Assembly: GCA_016181565.1 (NCBI GenBank)
Contig: JACOZA010000003.1
Location: 1-23,344 of the forward strand
DNA from: Candidatus Sungiibacteriota bacterium
Lineage (GTDB): Bacteria > Patescibacteriota > Minisyncoccia > Sungbacterales > JACQCQ01
Length of the DNA: 23,344 nucleotides
Reading direction: 5' to 3'
This document shows positions 1 through 7,341 of the stretch, piece after piece. Position 1 is the stretch's first letter. Every line of letters begins with the position of its first letter. Under the pieces are notes generated by a model, which did no database searches, was not told where the DNA came from, and saw only the letters and a program-made list of their open reading frames with translations. The translations under genes and the position numbers were made by a program.

Positions 1-2
1 TG

Positions 3-1334
3 GAGCGTCTTCCCGAAATACTGAAATTGCTTTTGTTAAAACTTTTCGTCCCCAAAGCGCCGCCACTGGCTGTTCCGACAGTCGAGGTGGAACTGATCCC
101 CAAGGAGGCCCCGCTTTCTCTAAAGGGCAAGTTTGATTTGTTGTCGCAGACAGCGATGGAACAGTTTGTGCTCGCACCGCTCCCTCGGGAAATTCGGAGC
201 CTAGCCCATAAGTTCCCCAAGCTTGGAGAAACTTTCCAGCGCATAGGAGCAAGCAAGGTTACTGACGTTGAAAAACTTAGGGTCATAGATTTTACTCTGC
301 CCGGACTTACCCAGGCAGTGGGACTGCAACCGGTAGGAATTCTTCCGCCCAAAGGCATGCCGGTTGCCAAGTTGTCGGCTGCCGTGAAGCAGAAATTGCC
401 AACGGAGATTGTGTTTGCCAGAAGCGCTGGTGAACTTGTCGATTTCCCTATTTCTTTGAAGATTACAGAAAAAGGAAGGACCGAGCAGAAAATTACTACG
501 ATTGTCGGCAACACTATGCAGCTGGTGGTAAAACCGGAAGGAAAGACGAAACGAGTAAGGGGATATGTGGTATTTAAAGAACGGGTGGCGCCCCCCGAAC
601 AAAAAACTATTCCCGAAAGTTTCCTGAAACCAAATCAGGTTTGGGCGGCAGATTCTCCCGATTCTTATGAAATACCGTTTGGAGCGTTTGTGGGTTCAGT
701 TTTGTTTAAACCGCCTACGCTTACCAATGCCCACCAACCCAAGGAGATTGAGGAGCGTCTGGTGCTTCAGGAATTTGAGTACTCCGACCCGGACGGCGAC
801 GGAATATATACCGCTGAAATCCAGGTCCCGTCGGTAGATGGAGAATATGAGATTATCACCGTGATGGACTACGAGGACCCGCGGCTAACACCTAAAGAGA
901 TTCGGCTGATTACGGTGGTTGACCCGGAAGGTTATGTGTATGAGACAGACGGCAAAAAAGAAACCCGTATCCCCGGAGCAGTGATATCTTTGTACTGGCT
1001 AAATCCCGAAGGTAAGCAGTATGAACTGTGGCCGGCTAAACAGTATCAGCAGGAAAATCCTCAAGTATCCAGCGTTACCGGGAAATACGCGTTTGTCGTG
1101 CCGGAAGGCACGTACTATCTAAAGGTCGAGGCCCCCGGTTATGCCGTTTATGACGGGAAATCGTTTGCGGTCGAGGAAGGCAGAGAAGTGCATTTCAATA
1201 TAGAGCTTAAAACCAGATACTGGTGGTTAAAATCCGTGGATTGGAAAACAGCGCTTCTTATTGTTATGGTTCTCTTGTTGCTGTATAATTTTTATCGGGA
1301 TAAAATTAGAGAAAGAATAATGAAAAAGACATGA
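3..1334 (+). CDS. C-terminal part of a membrane-anchored surface protein (5' end outside window)
   Basis: The reading frame is open from the first in-frame codon at position 3, so the gene starts upstream of the window; the TTG at 27 is not a convincing start. The visible part is an extracytoplasmic protein with no catalytic motif I recognise. A segment with DPDGDGIYTAEI looks like a calcium-binding-style Asp-rich turn leading into a beta-sandwich, and a following segment (SSVTGKYAFVVPEGTYYLKVEAPGY, quoted in part) resembles a carboxypeptidase-regulatory or Cna-B-like prealbumin fold. The last ~35 residues hold one hydrophobic helix (WKTALLIVMVLLLLYNF) followed by a basic tail, a C-terminal membrane anchor with the body outside. 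Its TGA stop overlaps the ATG of the next gene (ATGA), which suggests translational coupling. Function unknown; adhesion or envelope structure is an inference. Confidence 0.75.
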   Translation, partial: ERLPEILKLLLLKLFVPKAPPLAVPTVEVELIPKEAPLSLKGKFDLLSQTAMEQFVLAPLPREIRSLAHKFPKLGETFQRIGASKVTDVEKLRVIDFTLPGLTQAVGLQPVGILPPKGMPVAKLSAAVKQKLPTEIVFARSAGELVDFPISLKITEKGRTEQKITTIVGNTMQLVVKPEGKTKRVRGYVVFKERVAPPEQKTIPESFLKPNQVWAADSPDSYEIPFGAFVGSVLFKPPTLTNAHQPKEIEERLVLQEFEYSDPDGDGIYTAEIQVPSVDGEYEIITVMDYEDPRLTPKEIRLITVVDPEGYVYETDGKKETRIPGAVISLYWLNPEGKQYELWPAKQYQQENPQVSSVTGKYAFVVPEGTYYLKVEAPGYAVYDGKSFAVEEGREVHFNIELKTRYWWLKSVDWKTALLIVMVLLLLYNFYRDKIRERIMKKT

Positions 1335-1714
1335 GTCAAGAGATTCCAAAGAAAATATATATCGGGCTTATCGTTATTTTGCTCGCGGGAAATATCTTTT
1401 TCTTCTTCCAATATTTGAGGGTCCAGCGAGACGCTCAAAAGACCATTGAGGCGGTTAAAGCCCAGAAAGCAGTGAATGTGAAGGTAAGAGATTTTGCCGA
1501 ATTATTCATTGAGAAAGTGTTAAAAGCCGAGGCCGAAATAGATTTTGATACGCGCCTCATTTTAGAGAATACGGTAAGGGATATAGGAGACGACGAAATT
1601 CTGGCTAAGTGGAGAGAATTTGTTGATAGCAAGACTGAACCTGAAGCCCAACAAAAAGTCAAGAGTTTACTGTCTTTATTGGTGAAAAAAATTAAGTCTG
1701 TCCCCAATCCCTAA
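1331..1714 (+). CDS. small single-span membrane protein, unknown function
   Basis: 127 aa. An N-terminal membrane helix covers roughly residues 7-27 (IYIGLIVILLAGNIFFFFQY), followed by a basic stretch and then a mostly helical, charged region rich in Glu and Lys that could form a coiled coil. No enzyme motif is visible. The ATG overlaps the stop of the upstream surface-protein gene by ATGA, so the two are probably co-transcribed and coupled. The protein could be an accessory of that anchored protein, but this rests on context only. It ends with TAA about 150 bases before the minus-strand tRNA block. Confidence 0.7.
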   Translation: MSQEIPKKIYIGLIVILLAGNIFFFFQYLRVQRDAQKTIEAVKAQKAVNVKVRDFAELFIEKVLKAEAEIDFDTRLILENTVRDIGDDEILAKWREFVDSKTEPEAQQKVKSLLSLLVKKIKSVPNP

Positions 1715-1736
1715 CTCTAATCCAGCTGAAACTGAT

Positions 1737-1838
1737 CGGGGTGCGGGGAATCGAACTCGTCGCGCTCCCCACAGCGCTTAACGGGATAGCTTTAGTATAC
1801 GCTCGCTCTTAGCTCGCGCAATTTAGGTAACTATCCCG
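1737..1838 (-). other. tRNA-like 3' end and hairpins; possible tRNA relic
   Basis: On the minus strand this stretch ends in GTTCGATTCCCCGCACCCCGA, which looks like the T-loop and acceptor 3' side of a tRNA (part shown by the TTCGATT loop). The matching 5' acceptor CGGGGTG and a proper T-stem partner are missing. Instead a 8-9 bp stem GCGGGATAG/CTATCCCG encloses the middle. I read it as a decayed or rearranged tRNA or another small structured RNA. It lies directly downstream of tRNA-Pro. Low confidence. Confidence 0.25.
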
Positions 1839-1864
1839 CAAAACTCAAAGACATTTGAGTTTTG
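1839..1864 (-). terminator. AT-rich hairpin downstream of tRNA-Pro
   Basis: CAAAACTCAAA and TTTGAGTTTTG are perfect 11-base complements around a 4-base loop. Read on the minus strand the hairpin follows the tRNA-Pro 3' end by a few bases and its 3' arm ends in TTTT, so it could end the tRNA transcript. The stem is A/T rich, so it would be a weak terminator; it may instead be a processing structure. Confidence 0.45.
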
Positions 1865-1866
1865 AT

Positions 1867-1940
1867 TGGTCGGGGAACCGAGAATCGAACTCGGACTACA
1901 AGACCCCCAGCCTTGCGTACTACCACTATACTATTCCCCG
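1867..1940 (-). tRNA. tRNA-Pro (anticodon GGG), CCA encoded
   Basis: Read on the minus strand, a 7-bp acceptor stem (CGGGGAA/TTCCCCG) is followed by the D arm with AGTGGTA in the loop, an anticodon stem CAAGG/TCTTG with loop CTGGGGG, and a T arm CCGAG-TTCGATT-CTCGG. With U33 in place, the anticodon is GGG, which reads proline codons. Discriminator A73 and CCA are genomically encoded. All four arms close, so this is a sound tRNA call. GC-rich closing pairs and length (74 with CCA) are normal. Confidence 0.93.
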
Positions 1941-1980
1941 TCTCATTAGTTCCTAGCCGCTAGTGGCTAGTTGCTAGTTT

Positions 1981-2172
1981 CTATTTCGTCTTTTTCGCGA
2001 GTGCCTTGATACATTTGGCGCAGGCCTTTACGCGTTTATGCGAGTTTACTAATCTCACCCATTGCAAGTTGGGGTAAACACGTTTGGTGGTGGTGGGATT
2101 GTAGTGGCCTCTAAGCAATTTTCGCACTCCTCCCAGATGAGACCCCTTTTGGCAGATGGCGCAGATTTTCAT
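1981..2172 (-). CDS. rpmB: 50S ribosomal protein L28 (bL28)
   Basis: 63 aa. The N-terminus MKICAICQKGSHLGG has the CxxC pair (C4, C7) and the C-terminal part VKACAKCIKAL has a second CxxC, so this is the zinc-ribbon form of bL28. The middle holds the family signature TKRVYPNLQWVRL (compare TKRxxxPNLQ in other L28 proteins). It is shorter than E. coli L28 (78 aa), as in many small-genome bacteria. The protein is a structural component of the large subunit near the E-site/L1 side. It stands alone on the minus strand next to tRNA-Pro, divergent from the protease gene. Confidence 0.93.
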   Translation of the reverse strand: MKICAICQKGSHLGGVRKLLRGHYNPTTTKRVYPNLQWVRLVNSHKRVKACAKCIKALAKKTK

Positions 2173-2412
2173 TGTGTCGGCTTACAGCTTACTGACCACG
2201 GACTACGGCAATTAAAATACTCAATGCGTCGCGGCTCGGGTCTCTCGACCGCAGTCAGTGATTGATAGCTAAAAAAGCTCTCATAGCGTATCATAGCTAG
2301 CGAACTCCGACAAGATCCCCCAACTTAGCTCGGGACGAGTATTAATTTTTGGGTGATTTATTTTTTCTCACTACACCATATTTTTCACGACTGGCGGTGA
2401 GTTTATCGAACC

Positions 2413-3054
2413 ATGCTGGAAATCGCATTTATCGTCATCATCTATTTTTTCTCTATCGTGATGCATGAAGTCGCGCACGGGGCGGTGGCGTATTTTTTAG
2501 GGGATTCAACGGCTAAAGACGCCGGCCGCCTGACGTTAAATCCGCTATCGCACATTGATCCTTTCGGGACGATACTGCTGCCGCTGGTGATGGCGATTCC
2601 CGCGTTTTTCGGAGCGCGCCCCTTAATTTTCGGCTGGGCGAAGCCGGTGCCTTTCAACCCCATGTTTTTCAGGAATATCCGCCGCGGGACGTTTTTGGTG
2701 GCCATCGCGGGCGTTTCGGCGAATCTCTCCTTGGCGGTGATTTTCGCCGTGTTCTTGAGATTGCTTGATCCGCTGTTGTCAGGATATTTGTCGGCGGCGG
2801 CGCTCCAGGGCCTTTCCATGATATTCTCCACGGTGGTGATTGCCAATTTGGTGCTGGGGATTTTCAATCTTTTCCCCATTCCGCCGCTGGACGGATCAAA
2901 GGTGCTTTTTTCCCTTTTGCCCGAGCGTTTTGTCGGATTGCAGATGATGCTTGAGCAGTACGGGCTTTTCTTATTGATAGCGCTAATCGTTTTCTTGCCC
3001 GGCCTTCTTGGCTCGTTAGTATTTTTCGCGTTCCGCTTATTGGTAGGCGCTTAG
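2413..3054 (+). CDS. site-2 protease family (M50) intramembrane metalloprotease
   Basis: 213 aa, very hydrophobic, about five to six membrane helices. Helix 1 carries the zinc motif HEVAHG (H18, E19, H22), and the third zinc ligand lies in NLFPIPPLDG (residues 152-161, D160), the two hallmarks of M50 proteases. It has no PDZ domain and no long N-terminal region, so it belongs to the short YwhC/Rip3-like group rather than RseP. Such enzymes cut membrane-embedded substrates, for example anti-sigma factors or signal-peptide remnants. Substrate unknown here. ATG follows a ~240-base region shared with the divergent rpmB. It does not look co-transcribed with the ribosomal genes downstream. Confidence 0.9.
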   Translation: MLEIAFIVIIYFFSIVMHEVAHGAVAYFLGDSTAKDAGRLTLNPLSHIDPFGTILLPLVMAIPAFFGARPLIFGWAKPVPFNPMFFRNIRRGTFLVAIAGVSANLSLAVIFAVFLRLLDPLLSGYLSAAALQGLSMIFSTVVIANLVLGIFNLFPIPPLDGSKVLFSLLPERFVGLQMMLEQYGLFLLIALIVFLPGLLGSLVFFAFRLLVGA

Positions 3055-3147
3055 CCATGCGCGCCATTTGACGCTTAGCGGCTCAATATATATACTCTTA
3101 AGGTTCGTGATTTAATATGATAGGCTCGTTAGAGCTTACTCTCTATA

Positions 3148-3153
3148 TATAAT
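3148..3153 (+). promoter_or_regulatory. candidate -10 box (TATAAT) for the str cluster
   Basis: A perfect TATAAT lies about 210 bases before the S12 ATG. The sequence 17 bases upstream (CTCGTT) is a poor -35 match, and the whole stretch is a run of TA steps, so chance is possible. If used, S12 would have a long structured leader. Confidence 0.4.
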
Positions 3154-3186
3154 ATAAGTTGAGAGTGAAGAACCCATTCTCCAAAA

Positions 3187-3206
3187 CCTGCCTGCCGGCA
3201 GGCAGG
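3187..3206. repeat. 20-base perfect palindrome
   Basis: CCTGCCTGCCGGCAGGCAGG is its own reverse complement. It is made of CCTG units and lies in the S12 leader. Palindromes of this type recur in intergenic DNA of Parcubacteria as I recall; only one copy is in this window. As RNA it would form a tight hairpin. Confidence 0.7.
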
Positions 3207-3362
3207 CGCTCGACCGACGAGGAAAGACGCGAGAGCTTTCTGCGGGACAGAAACTCCCGTCTCCGGCCACGGTTCCGCCGGTAGGCGGAGAGCAAGGAAG
3301 TCGGCGATGAGAATTTCCTCGGTGGGGAAATTCGAAGATTTTGAGGATAGGTTCGAGCAACT

Positions 3363-3776
3363 ATGCCCACGCTGCATCAATTAACCAAATACGGGAGAAG
3401 CCCAAAGCAAATGAAATCAAAATCGCCGGCGCTCCAGCGCGGATTTAACGTGAAGAAAAACCACCCGGTATATTATCCCTCGCCCTTCAAACGCGGCGTC
3501 TGCATTAAGGTGACGACCATGACGCCCAAGAAACCGAGCTCGGCTCTGCGCAAAGTCGCGCGCGTGCGCTTAACGAACGGCATGGAAGTTACGGTCTATA
3601 TTGGTGGAGAAGGGCATACTCTTCAGGAACACTCGGTCGTGATTATCCGCGGCGGGAGAGTCAAGGATTTGCCGGGAGTGCGGTATCACATCGTTCGCGG
3701 CGTGCTGGACACGACCGGCGTTACAGCCCGTAAGCAGCGGCGCTCAAAGTACGGAGCCAAGAGGCCTAAAGCCTAA
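3363..3776 (+). CDS. rpsL: 30S ribosomal protein S12 (uS12)
   Basis: 137 aa. The decoding-centre segment TPKKPSSALRKVARVRLTNG and the second one VKDLPGVRYHIVRG are intact; these hold the lysines linked to streptomycin response in other bacteria. The C-terminus RKQRRSKYGAKRPKA is typical. Compared with E. coli it has ~12 extra residues between PALQRG and FKRGVC (around residues 27-42), an insertion or an altered N-terminal loop. It is the first gene of the str cluster, followed by S7 after 97 bases. The ATG at 3363 gives the expected MPTLHQL start. Confidence 0.96.
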   Translation: MPTLHQLTKYGRSPKQMKSKSPALQRGFNVKKNHPVYYPSPFKRGVCIKVTTMTPKKPSSALRKVARVRLTNGMEVTVYIGGEGHTLQEHSVVIIRGGRVKDLPGVRYHIVRGVLDTTGVTARKQRRSKYGAKRPKA

Positions 3777-3873
3777 AGTAAAAAGTTAAAATGCAAAAGC
3801 CAAAGGTGCAATTCAAAAATAAAAATTACCAAGACTTTTCACTTTTTATTTGAAATTTTGAATTTTAATTTTT

Positions 3874-4341
3874 ATGCGTCGCAAACGAAACATCAAGCGC
3901 AATATTCCCGGTGATGTCAAATACGGCAACGTATCCGTGGAGAAACTTATTAATTACGTTATGAAGAAAGGAAAGAAATCCATCGCCCGCGATATTGTTT
4001 ATGACGCGCTCGAGATTTTGGAGAAGGAGACCCAAAAGCCGGCCATCGCGGCTTTTGAGGAGGCGATGCGAAACGTCTCGCCGGTGGTGGAGGTGAAATC
4101 GCGCCGGATCGGAGGCGCCAATTATCAGGTGCCGCGCGAGGTCCGAGGAGAACGACGCACCGCTTTGGCGTACCGCTGGCTGCTGGAGGCCGCGCGCAAA
4201 AAGACGGGCAAACCTATGGCCGCAAAGTTAGCCGGGGAGTTGATCCTGGCAACCAAGAACGAGGGCAACGCGGTCAAGAAGAAGTTAGACACGCATAGAA
4301 TGGCCGAGGCCAACAAGGCGTTTGCCCATTTTGCCTGGTGA
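3874..4341 (+). CDS. rpsG: 30S ribosomal protein S7 (uS7)
   Basis: 155 aa, normal length. MRRKRNIKRN, INYVMKKGKKSIA, the central SRRIGGANYQVPREV hairpin that contacts 16S rRNA, and the C-terminal HRMAEANKAFAHFAW are all as expected for uS7, a primary binder of the 3' major domain of 16S rRNA. The preceding 97 bases are very A/T rich with an imperfect inverted repeat (AATTCAAAAATAAAAATT-like against TTTTTATTTGAAATTTTGA) ending at the start codon, which could fold over the translation start. Confidence 0.96.
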   Translation: MRRKRNIKRNIPGDVKYGNVSVEKLINYVMKKGKKSIARDIVYDALEILEKETQKPAIAAFEEAMRNVSPVVEVKSRRIGGANYQVPREVRGERRTALAYRWLLEAARKKTGKPMAAKLAGELILATKNEGNAVKKKLDTHRMAEANKAFAHFAW

Positions 4342-4713
4342 AATCGAGTCGCAACGAAGATTCCCCAGTTGCAAAATGGAGCACCCCGCTCAAATTTTGC
4401 CTAAGTAATTGTGTAGAAGATGGAGTTTAAGAAGGTGTGGTTAAAGAATTGCGACGCGCGTGGGCGAATAGCCCAATCCTTGATGGGCGAAGCGCGTCGC
4501 CGTGGGATGAGAAGTAAAATTTGTGCTGGGGTCGCGCATTTCGCGTGGTAGCAGTCGCTCGCAGTGCAATTTTTCTTCACGCCTCCATTCAGATTTGCTC
4601 GCCTGCGGCGAGCACCCAAGGATCCCACAGCCAACCCGATGAAGAAAAATTGCACTGCTTCGCTCGGGATCGCCGATTAAGGTAGCCTGTTGGGTTTTTA
4701 TTTGAAAAGAGAT
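4342..4713 (+). other. 372-base structured intergenic region between S7 and the next gene
   Basis: No protein gene is supported. The stretch is full of inverted repeats: GCAAAAT/ATTTTGC just after S7 (4370s-4400), GCGACGCGC/GCGCGTCGC at 4451-4459 and 4492-4500, within which GCCCA (4471-4475) can pair with TGGGC on either side, a small CTCGC/GCGAG hairpin near 4598-4612, and an 18-base perfect inverted repeat listed separately. It may be a processed leader or a decayed mobile element. Confidence 0.55.
4561..4658. repeat. 18-base perfect inverted repeat enclosing 62 bases
   Basis: GCAGTGCAATTTTTCTTC at 4561-4578 is the exact reverse complement of 4641-4658. Further out, GTGGGAT (4503-4509 region) and ATCCCAC (4622-4628) also match. 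The size and perfect arms are like a miniature inverted-repeat element, or a long RNA hairpin upstream of the EF-G transcript. No target-site duplication is obvious. Confidence 0.7.
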
Positions 4714-4926
4714 ATGACGGAATTTACGAGCGAAGATAAAAAGAAGTATATTTTGAAAGAGCGAAGGGATTATCAAATCCTAGAAATGATTTATTTACTT
4801 GAGAAGCGTAAACTTTCTCTCGAGGATAAAAAGATAGTTAATCTTATCCGAACACAGTTGGAAGATGACTGGAGGAAACCGCTACTGAAGTTTCTGAACA
4901 AATTGGCCAAGAAATACAATAAATGA
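4714..4926 (+). CDS. small charged helical protein upstream of EF-G, unknown
   Basis: 70 aa from the ATG at 4714; a purine-rich AAAAGAGA precedes it closely. An in-frame TTG 24 bases earlier is a weaker alternative start. The protein is all-helical in appearance, Lys/Glu/Leu rich, with SLEDKKIVNLIRTQLEDDWRKPLLK in its C-terminal half (quoted in part) and no cysteine or catalytic motif. I do not recognise the family. Its TGA lies one base before the EF-G ATG, so it should be co-translated with EF-G. Position in the str cluster hints at a translation-related role, but nothing in the sequence proves it. Confidence 0.65.
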   Translation: MTEFTSEDKKKYILKERRDYQILEMIYLLEKRKLSLEDKKIVNLIRTQLEDDWRKPLLKFLNKLAKKYNK

Positions 4927-4927
4927 T

Positions 4928-6427
4928 ATGGCCCGTGAATACCCGTTAGAAAAAACCCGAAATATTGGAATTATTGCCCACATTGACGCCGGAAAGACCA
5001 CGGTCTCCGAGCGGATTTTGTTTTATACCGGAGTGTCGCACAAAATCGGCGAAGTGCATGAGGGCGATACGGTGATGGATTGGATGGAGCAGGAGCGGGA
5101 GCGCGGCATCACCATAACTTCGGCCGCGACCAATACATTTTGGAAACCGACTTACGCGCCGCAAACGAAAGAAAACGAGTACCGCATCAACATCATCGAT
5201 ACGCCGGGCCACATTGACTTCACGGTGGAGGTGAAGCGGAGCTTGCGGGTACTTGACGGCGCGGTTGTGGTGTTTGACGGCGTGGCTGGCGTAGAGCCCC
5301 AATCAGAAACCAACTGGCGCTATGCTGATGACTATCGCGTGCCGCGCGTTTGCTTTATCAACAAGCTTGATCGAACGGGAGCCTCATTTGAACGATCCCT
5401 CTCCTCAATTTGGGAGCGCTTAACCCCCAATGCGGTGGCGCTCCAGTACCCGATTGGGCTTGAGGCAAATTTTGAGGGACTGATTGACCTGCTGTCAATG
5501 AAGGTCGCCCGGTTTGAAGGTGAAAAGGGGGAGAAAATTGTCTGGGGCGAGATACCCGAAAATCTGAAGAATACCGCTCTCGAATGGCGTCACAAAATGG
5601 TGGAGAAAATTTCTGAAACCGATGAGGCGCTGACGGAAAAATACTTGGAGGGAAAAGACATCACCACCCCGGAATTGAAGCAGGCGCTTCGCAGAGGCGC
5701 GCTTTCGTATAAACTGGTGCCGGTCCTGGCGGGTTCGGCCTTGAAAAATAAAGGCGTGCAGCTGGTGCTCGATGCCGTTATTGACTATCTGCCCTCGCCC
5801 TTGGATCTCCCGCCGGTTCGAGGCATTGATCCTGAAACCGATGCTGAAATTTTTCGCCAGGCTGACGACAACGAGCCGTTTGCCGCCCTCGCATTTAAGT
5901 TGCAGACCGATCCTTACGTCGGTCAGCTGACGTATTTTCTGGTCTATTCGGGCAAATTGACTGCCGGCAGCTACGTCTCGAATGCTACCAGCGGCGAAAA
6001 AGAACGTATCGGGCGGATTCTGCGGATGCACGCCAATCATCGGGAAGAATTGAAAGAAATTGAGGCCGGGAATATCGGGGCCCTCGTCGGCTTAAAAGGC
6101 ACGCGGACAGGCGATACGCTTTGTGACCCAGAGCATCCGATTGTGCTTGAAAAAATCGTCTTCCCCGAACCGGTGGTAAAACTCCGCATTGAGCCGAAGA
6201 CCAAAGCCGATCAGGAAAAAATGGGCATAGCTCTCCGCCGTCTCTCCGACGAGGATCCGACCTTCAGAATTTCCGGCGATATTGAGACCGGAGACACAAC
6301 TATCTCGGGCATGGGCGAGCTGCATCTTGAGATTATCGTTGAGCGCATGAAGCGCGAGTTTAGTGTCGAGGCTAATGTCGGCCGGCCGCAGGTGGCCTAT
6401 AAAGAAACTATCAAGGGGCGGGCCTAA
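4928..6427 (+). CDS. fusA: elongation factor G, N-terminal 499 residues (ends at an in-frame TAA)
   Basis: EF-G drives ribosomal translocation with GTP. This part carries the G domain: G1 AHIDAGKTT (17-25), switch I RERGITITSAAT, G3 DTPGHIDF, G4 NKLDR and G5 GSALKNKG. Domain II (PFAALAFKLQTDPYVGQLTY) and domain III (DEDPTFRISGDIETGDTTISGMGELHLEI) follow. It stops with YKETIKGRA at TAA 6425-6427, a few residues into the link to domain IV. The same frame continues without gap or overlap as AEGKYIRQSGGRGQYGHVWL; other EF-Gs have Glu at the stop position (GAA or GAG to TAA is one or two changes). Alone this product would lack domains IV and V and could not translocate. It may be a sequencing error, a true nonsense mutation, or readthrough. 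Confidence 0.93.
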   Translation: MAREYPLEKTRNIGIIAHIDAGKTTVSERILFYTGVSHKIGEVHEGDTVMDWMEQERERGITITSAATNTFWKPTYAPQTKENEYRINIIDTPGHIDFTVEVKRSLRVLDGAVVVFDGVAGVEPQSETNWRYADDYRVPRVCFINKLDRTGASFERSLSSIWERLTPNAVALQYPIGLEANFEGLIDLLSMKVARFEGEKGEKIVWGEIPENLKNTALEWRHKMVEKISETDEALTEKYLEGKDITTPELKQALRRGALSYKLVPVLAGSALKNKGVQLVLDAVIDYLPSPLDLPPVRGIDPETDAEIFRQADDNEPFAALAFKLQTDPYVGQLTYFLVYSGKLTAGSYVSNATSGEKERIGRILRMHANHREELKEIEAGNIGALVGLKGTRTGDTLCDPEHPIVLEKIVFPEPVVKLRIEPKTKADQEKMGIALRRLSDEDPTFRISGDIETGDTTISGMGELHLEIIVERMKREFSVEANVGRPQVAYKETIKGRA

Positions 6428-7033
6428 GCCGAGGGCAAATATATCCGGCAGTCAGGCGGAAGGGGGCAGTACGGTCACGTTTGGCTGCGTCTCGAGCCCT
6501 TGGAGCGCGGCAAAGGATTTGAGTTTGAGAACGCCATTAGGGGCGGCGTGATCCCGAATGAGTTTATCCCGGCAGTTGAAAAAGGAGTGAAAGAGGCCAC
6601 GGAAAAAGGGGTTCTCGCGGGGTACCCCGTGGTGGACATTCGTGCGACACTCTACGACGGCTCCTATCACGAAGTTGACTCATCCGAGGCGGCTTTTAAA
6701 ATCGCGGGTTCCATCGCCTTGCAGGAGGGAGCAAGACGGGCGAAACTGGTGCTGCTTGAGCCGATCATGCGAGTGGAAGTGACGACCCCCGAGCAGTTTT
6801 TGGGAGAAGTCACGGGGGACCTGAACTCTAAACGCGGCCGTATTGATAAAATGGATGACCGGGGGCTCGGCATTAAAGTGATTGCGGTTGAAGTGCCGCT
6901 CGCCGAAATGTTTGGTTACGCGACCGCGATTCGTTCGCTCACCCAAGGGCGCGCCAGTTACTCGATGGAATTTGATCATTACGAGGAAGTCCCAAAGAAC
7001 ATCGAGACTCTTATCATAGAGGGGAAGAAATAG
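6428..7033 (+). CDS. fusA: elongation factor G, C-terminal domains IV-V (same frame, after the TAA)
   Basis: 201 residues in the same frame as the upstream part. It begins with AEGKYIRQSGGRGQYGHVWL, the start of domain IV, passes through ENGV-like EKGVLAGYPVVDIRATLYDGSYHEVDSSE (quoted in part) and ends with domain V (EPIMRVEVTTPEQFLGEVTGDL, then EMFGYATAIRSLTQGRASYSMEFDHYEEVP). No ATG or ribosome binding site lies near its front; the first usable codon, TTG at 6500, has no Shine-Dalgarno and would remove the start of domain IV. So it makes sense only as the continuation of fusA. The total of 700 sense codons plus the TAA equals a full-length EF-G. No other defect is visible. Confidence 0.85.
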   Translation, partial: AEGKYIRQSGGRGQYGHVWLRLEPLERGKGFEFENAIRGGVIPNEFIPAVEKGVKEATEKGVLAGYPVVDIRATLYDGSYHEVDSSEAAFKIAGSIALQEGARRAKLVLLEPIMRVEVTTPEQFLGEVTGDLNSKRGRIDKMDDRGLGIKVIAVEVPLAEMFGYATAIRSLTQGRASYSMEFDHYEEVPKNIETLIIEGKK

Positions 7034-7341
7034 GGGGCTCGTATCTCTTTTCAAAAACGTCCAACTGCTCCACCGGCAGTCGGACTCGCCGACCTCCTTG
7101 CGATCCCGATTGCGATCGGGAACCATGGTCGCTACGTCGGTCGAGCGTTTTGAGAAAGAGATACTTCGCCTAAGGAATTACTGAAAGCAGCGCGTCGCGC
7201 CTTGGTTTAAAGTCGTCGCGCGAGCGTTTTCAGGAAAGCCGTCTTCGCCTGAGGATTTTCTCAAGGTAGCGTTTCACCACGTCAGACGTGGCTTCACGCT
7301 CTAAACTTAGGGTGAGTGTTTCTGGAAAGCGGTGCCCTCGC
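7034..7341. other. repeat-filled region between convergent fusA and methyltransferase genes
   Basis: No gene is supported. It begins with a hairpin CCCGAT-TGCG-ATCGGG near 7105-7120 and an inverted pair ATCTCTTTTCAAAA.../...TTTTGAGAAAGAGAT linking 7051 to 7165. It then holds the first two and part of the third copy of a degenerate tandem repeat. Confidence 0.5.

Larger units (their letters stand above)
3055..3362 (+). other. 308-base intergenic region / S12 leader
   Basis: No gene is supported. It contains A/T-rich sequence with a consensus -10 box, then a G/C-rich part with a 20-base palindrome and short hairpins leading to the S12 start. Near 3207-3219 lies GCGCTCGACCGAC, the reverse complement of a motif (GTCGGTCGAGCG) found before the repeats at 7143 and, as ATCGGTCGAGCG, before 15778. 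Confidence 0.5.

Noticed and set aside
3136..3380. Minus-strand reading frames in the S12 leader
   Set aside because: Three overlapping frames arise from a CG-rich palindromic stretch; none has a domain, a ribosome binding site or a sensible context.
6500..7033. Independent gene starting at TTG 6500
   Set aside because: No ribosome binding site, and it would start inside EF-G domain IV. The sequence before it (6428-6499) is perfect EF-G in the same frame.
4928..7033. Alternative genetic code as the cause of the EF-G stop
   Set aside because: TAA ends S12, S10-neighbouring genes and others at the right places, and UGA ends L22, L14 and L5, so neither TAA nor TGA is reassigned in general.
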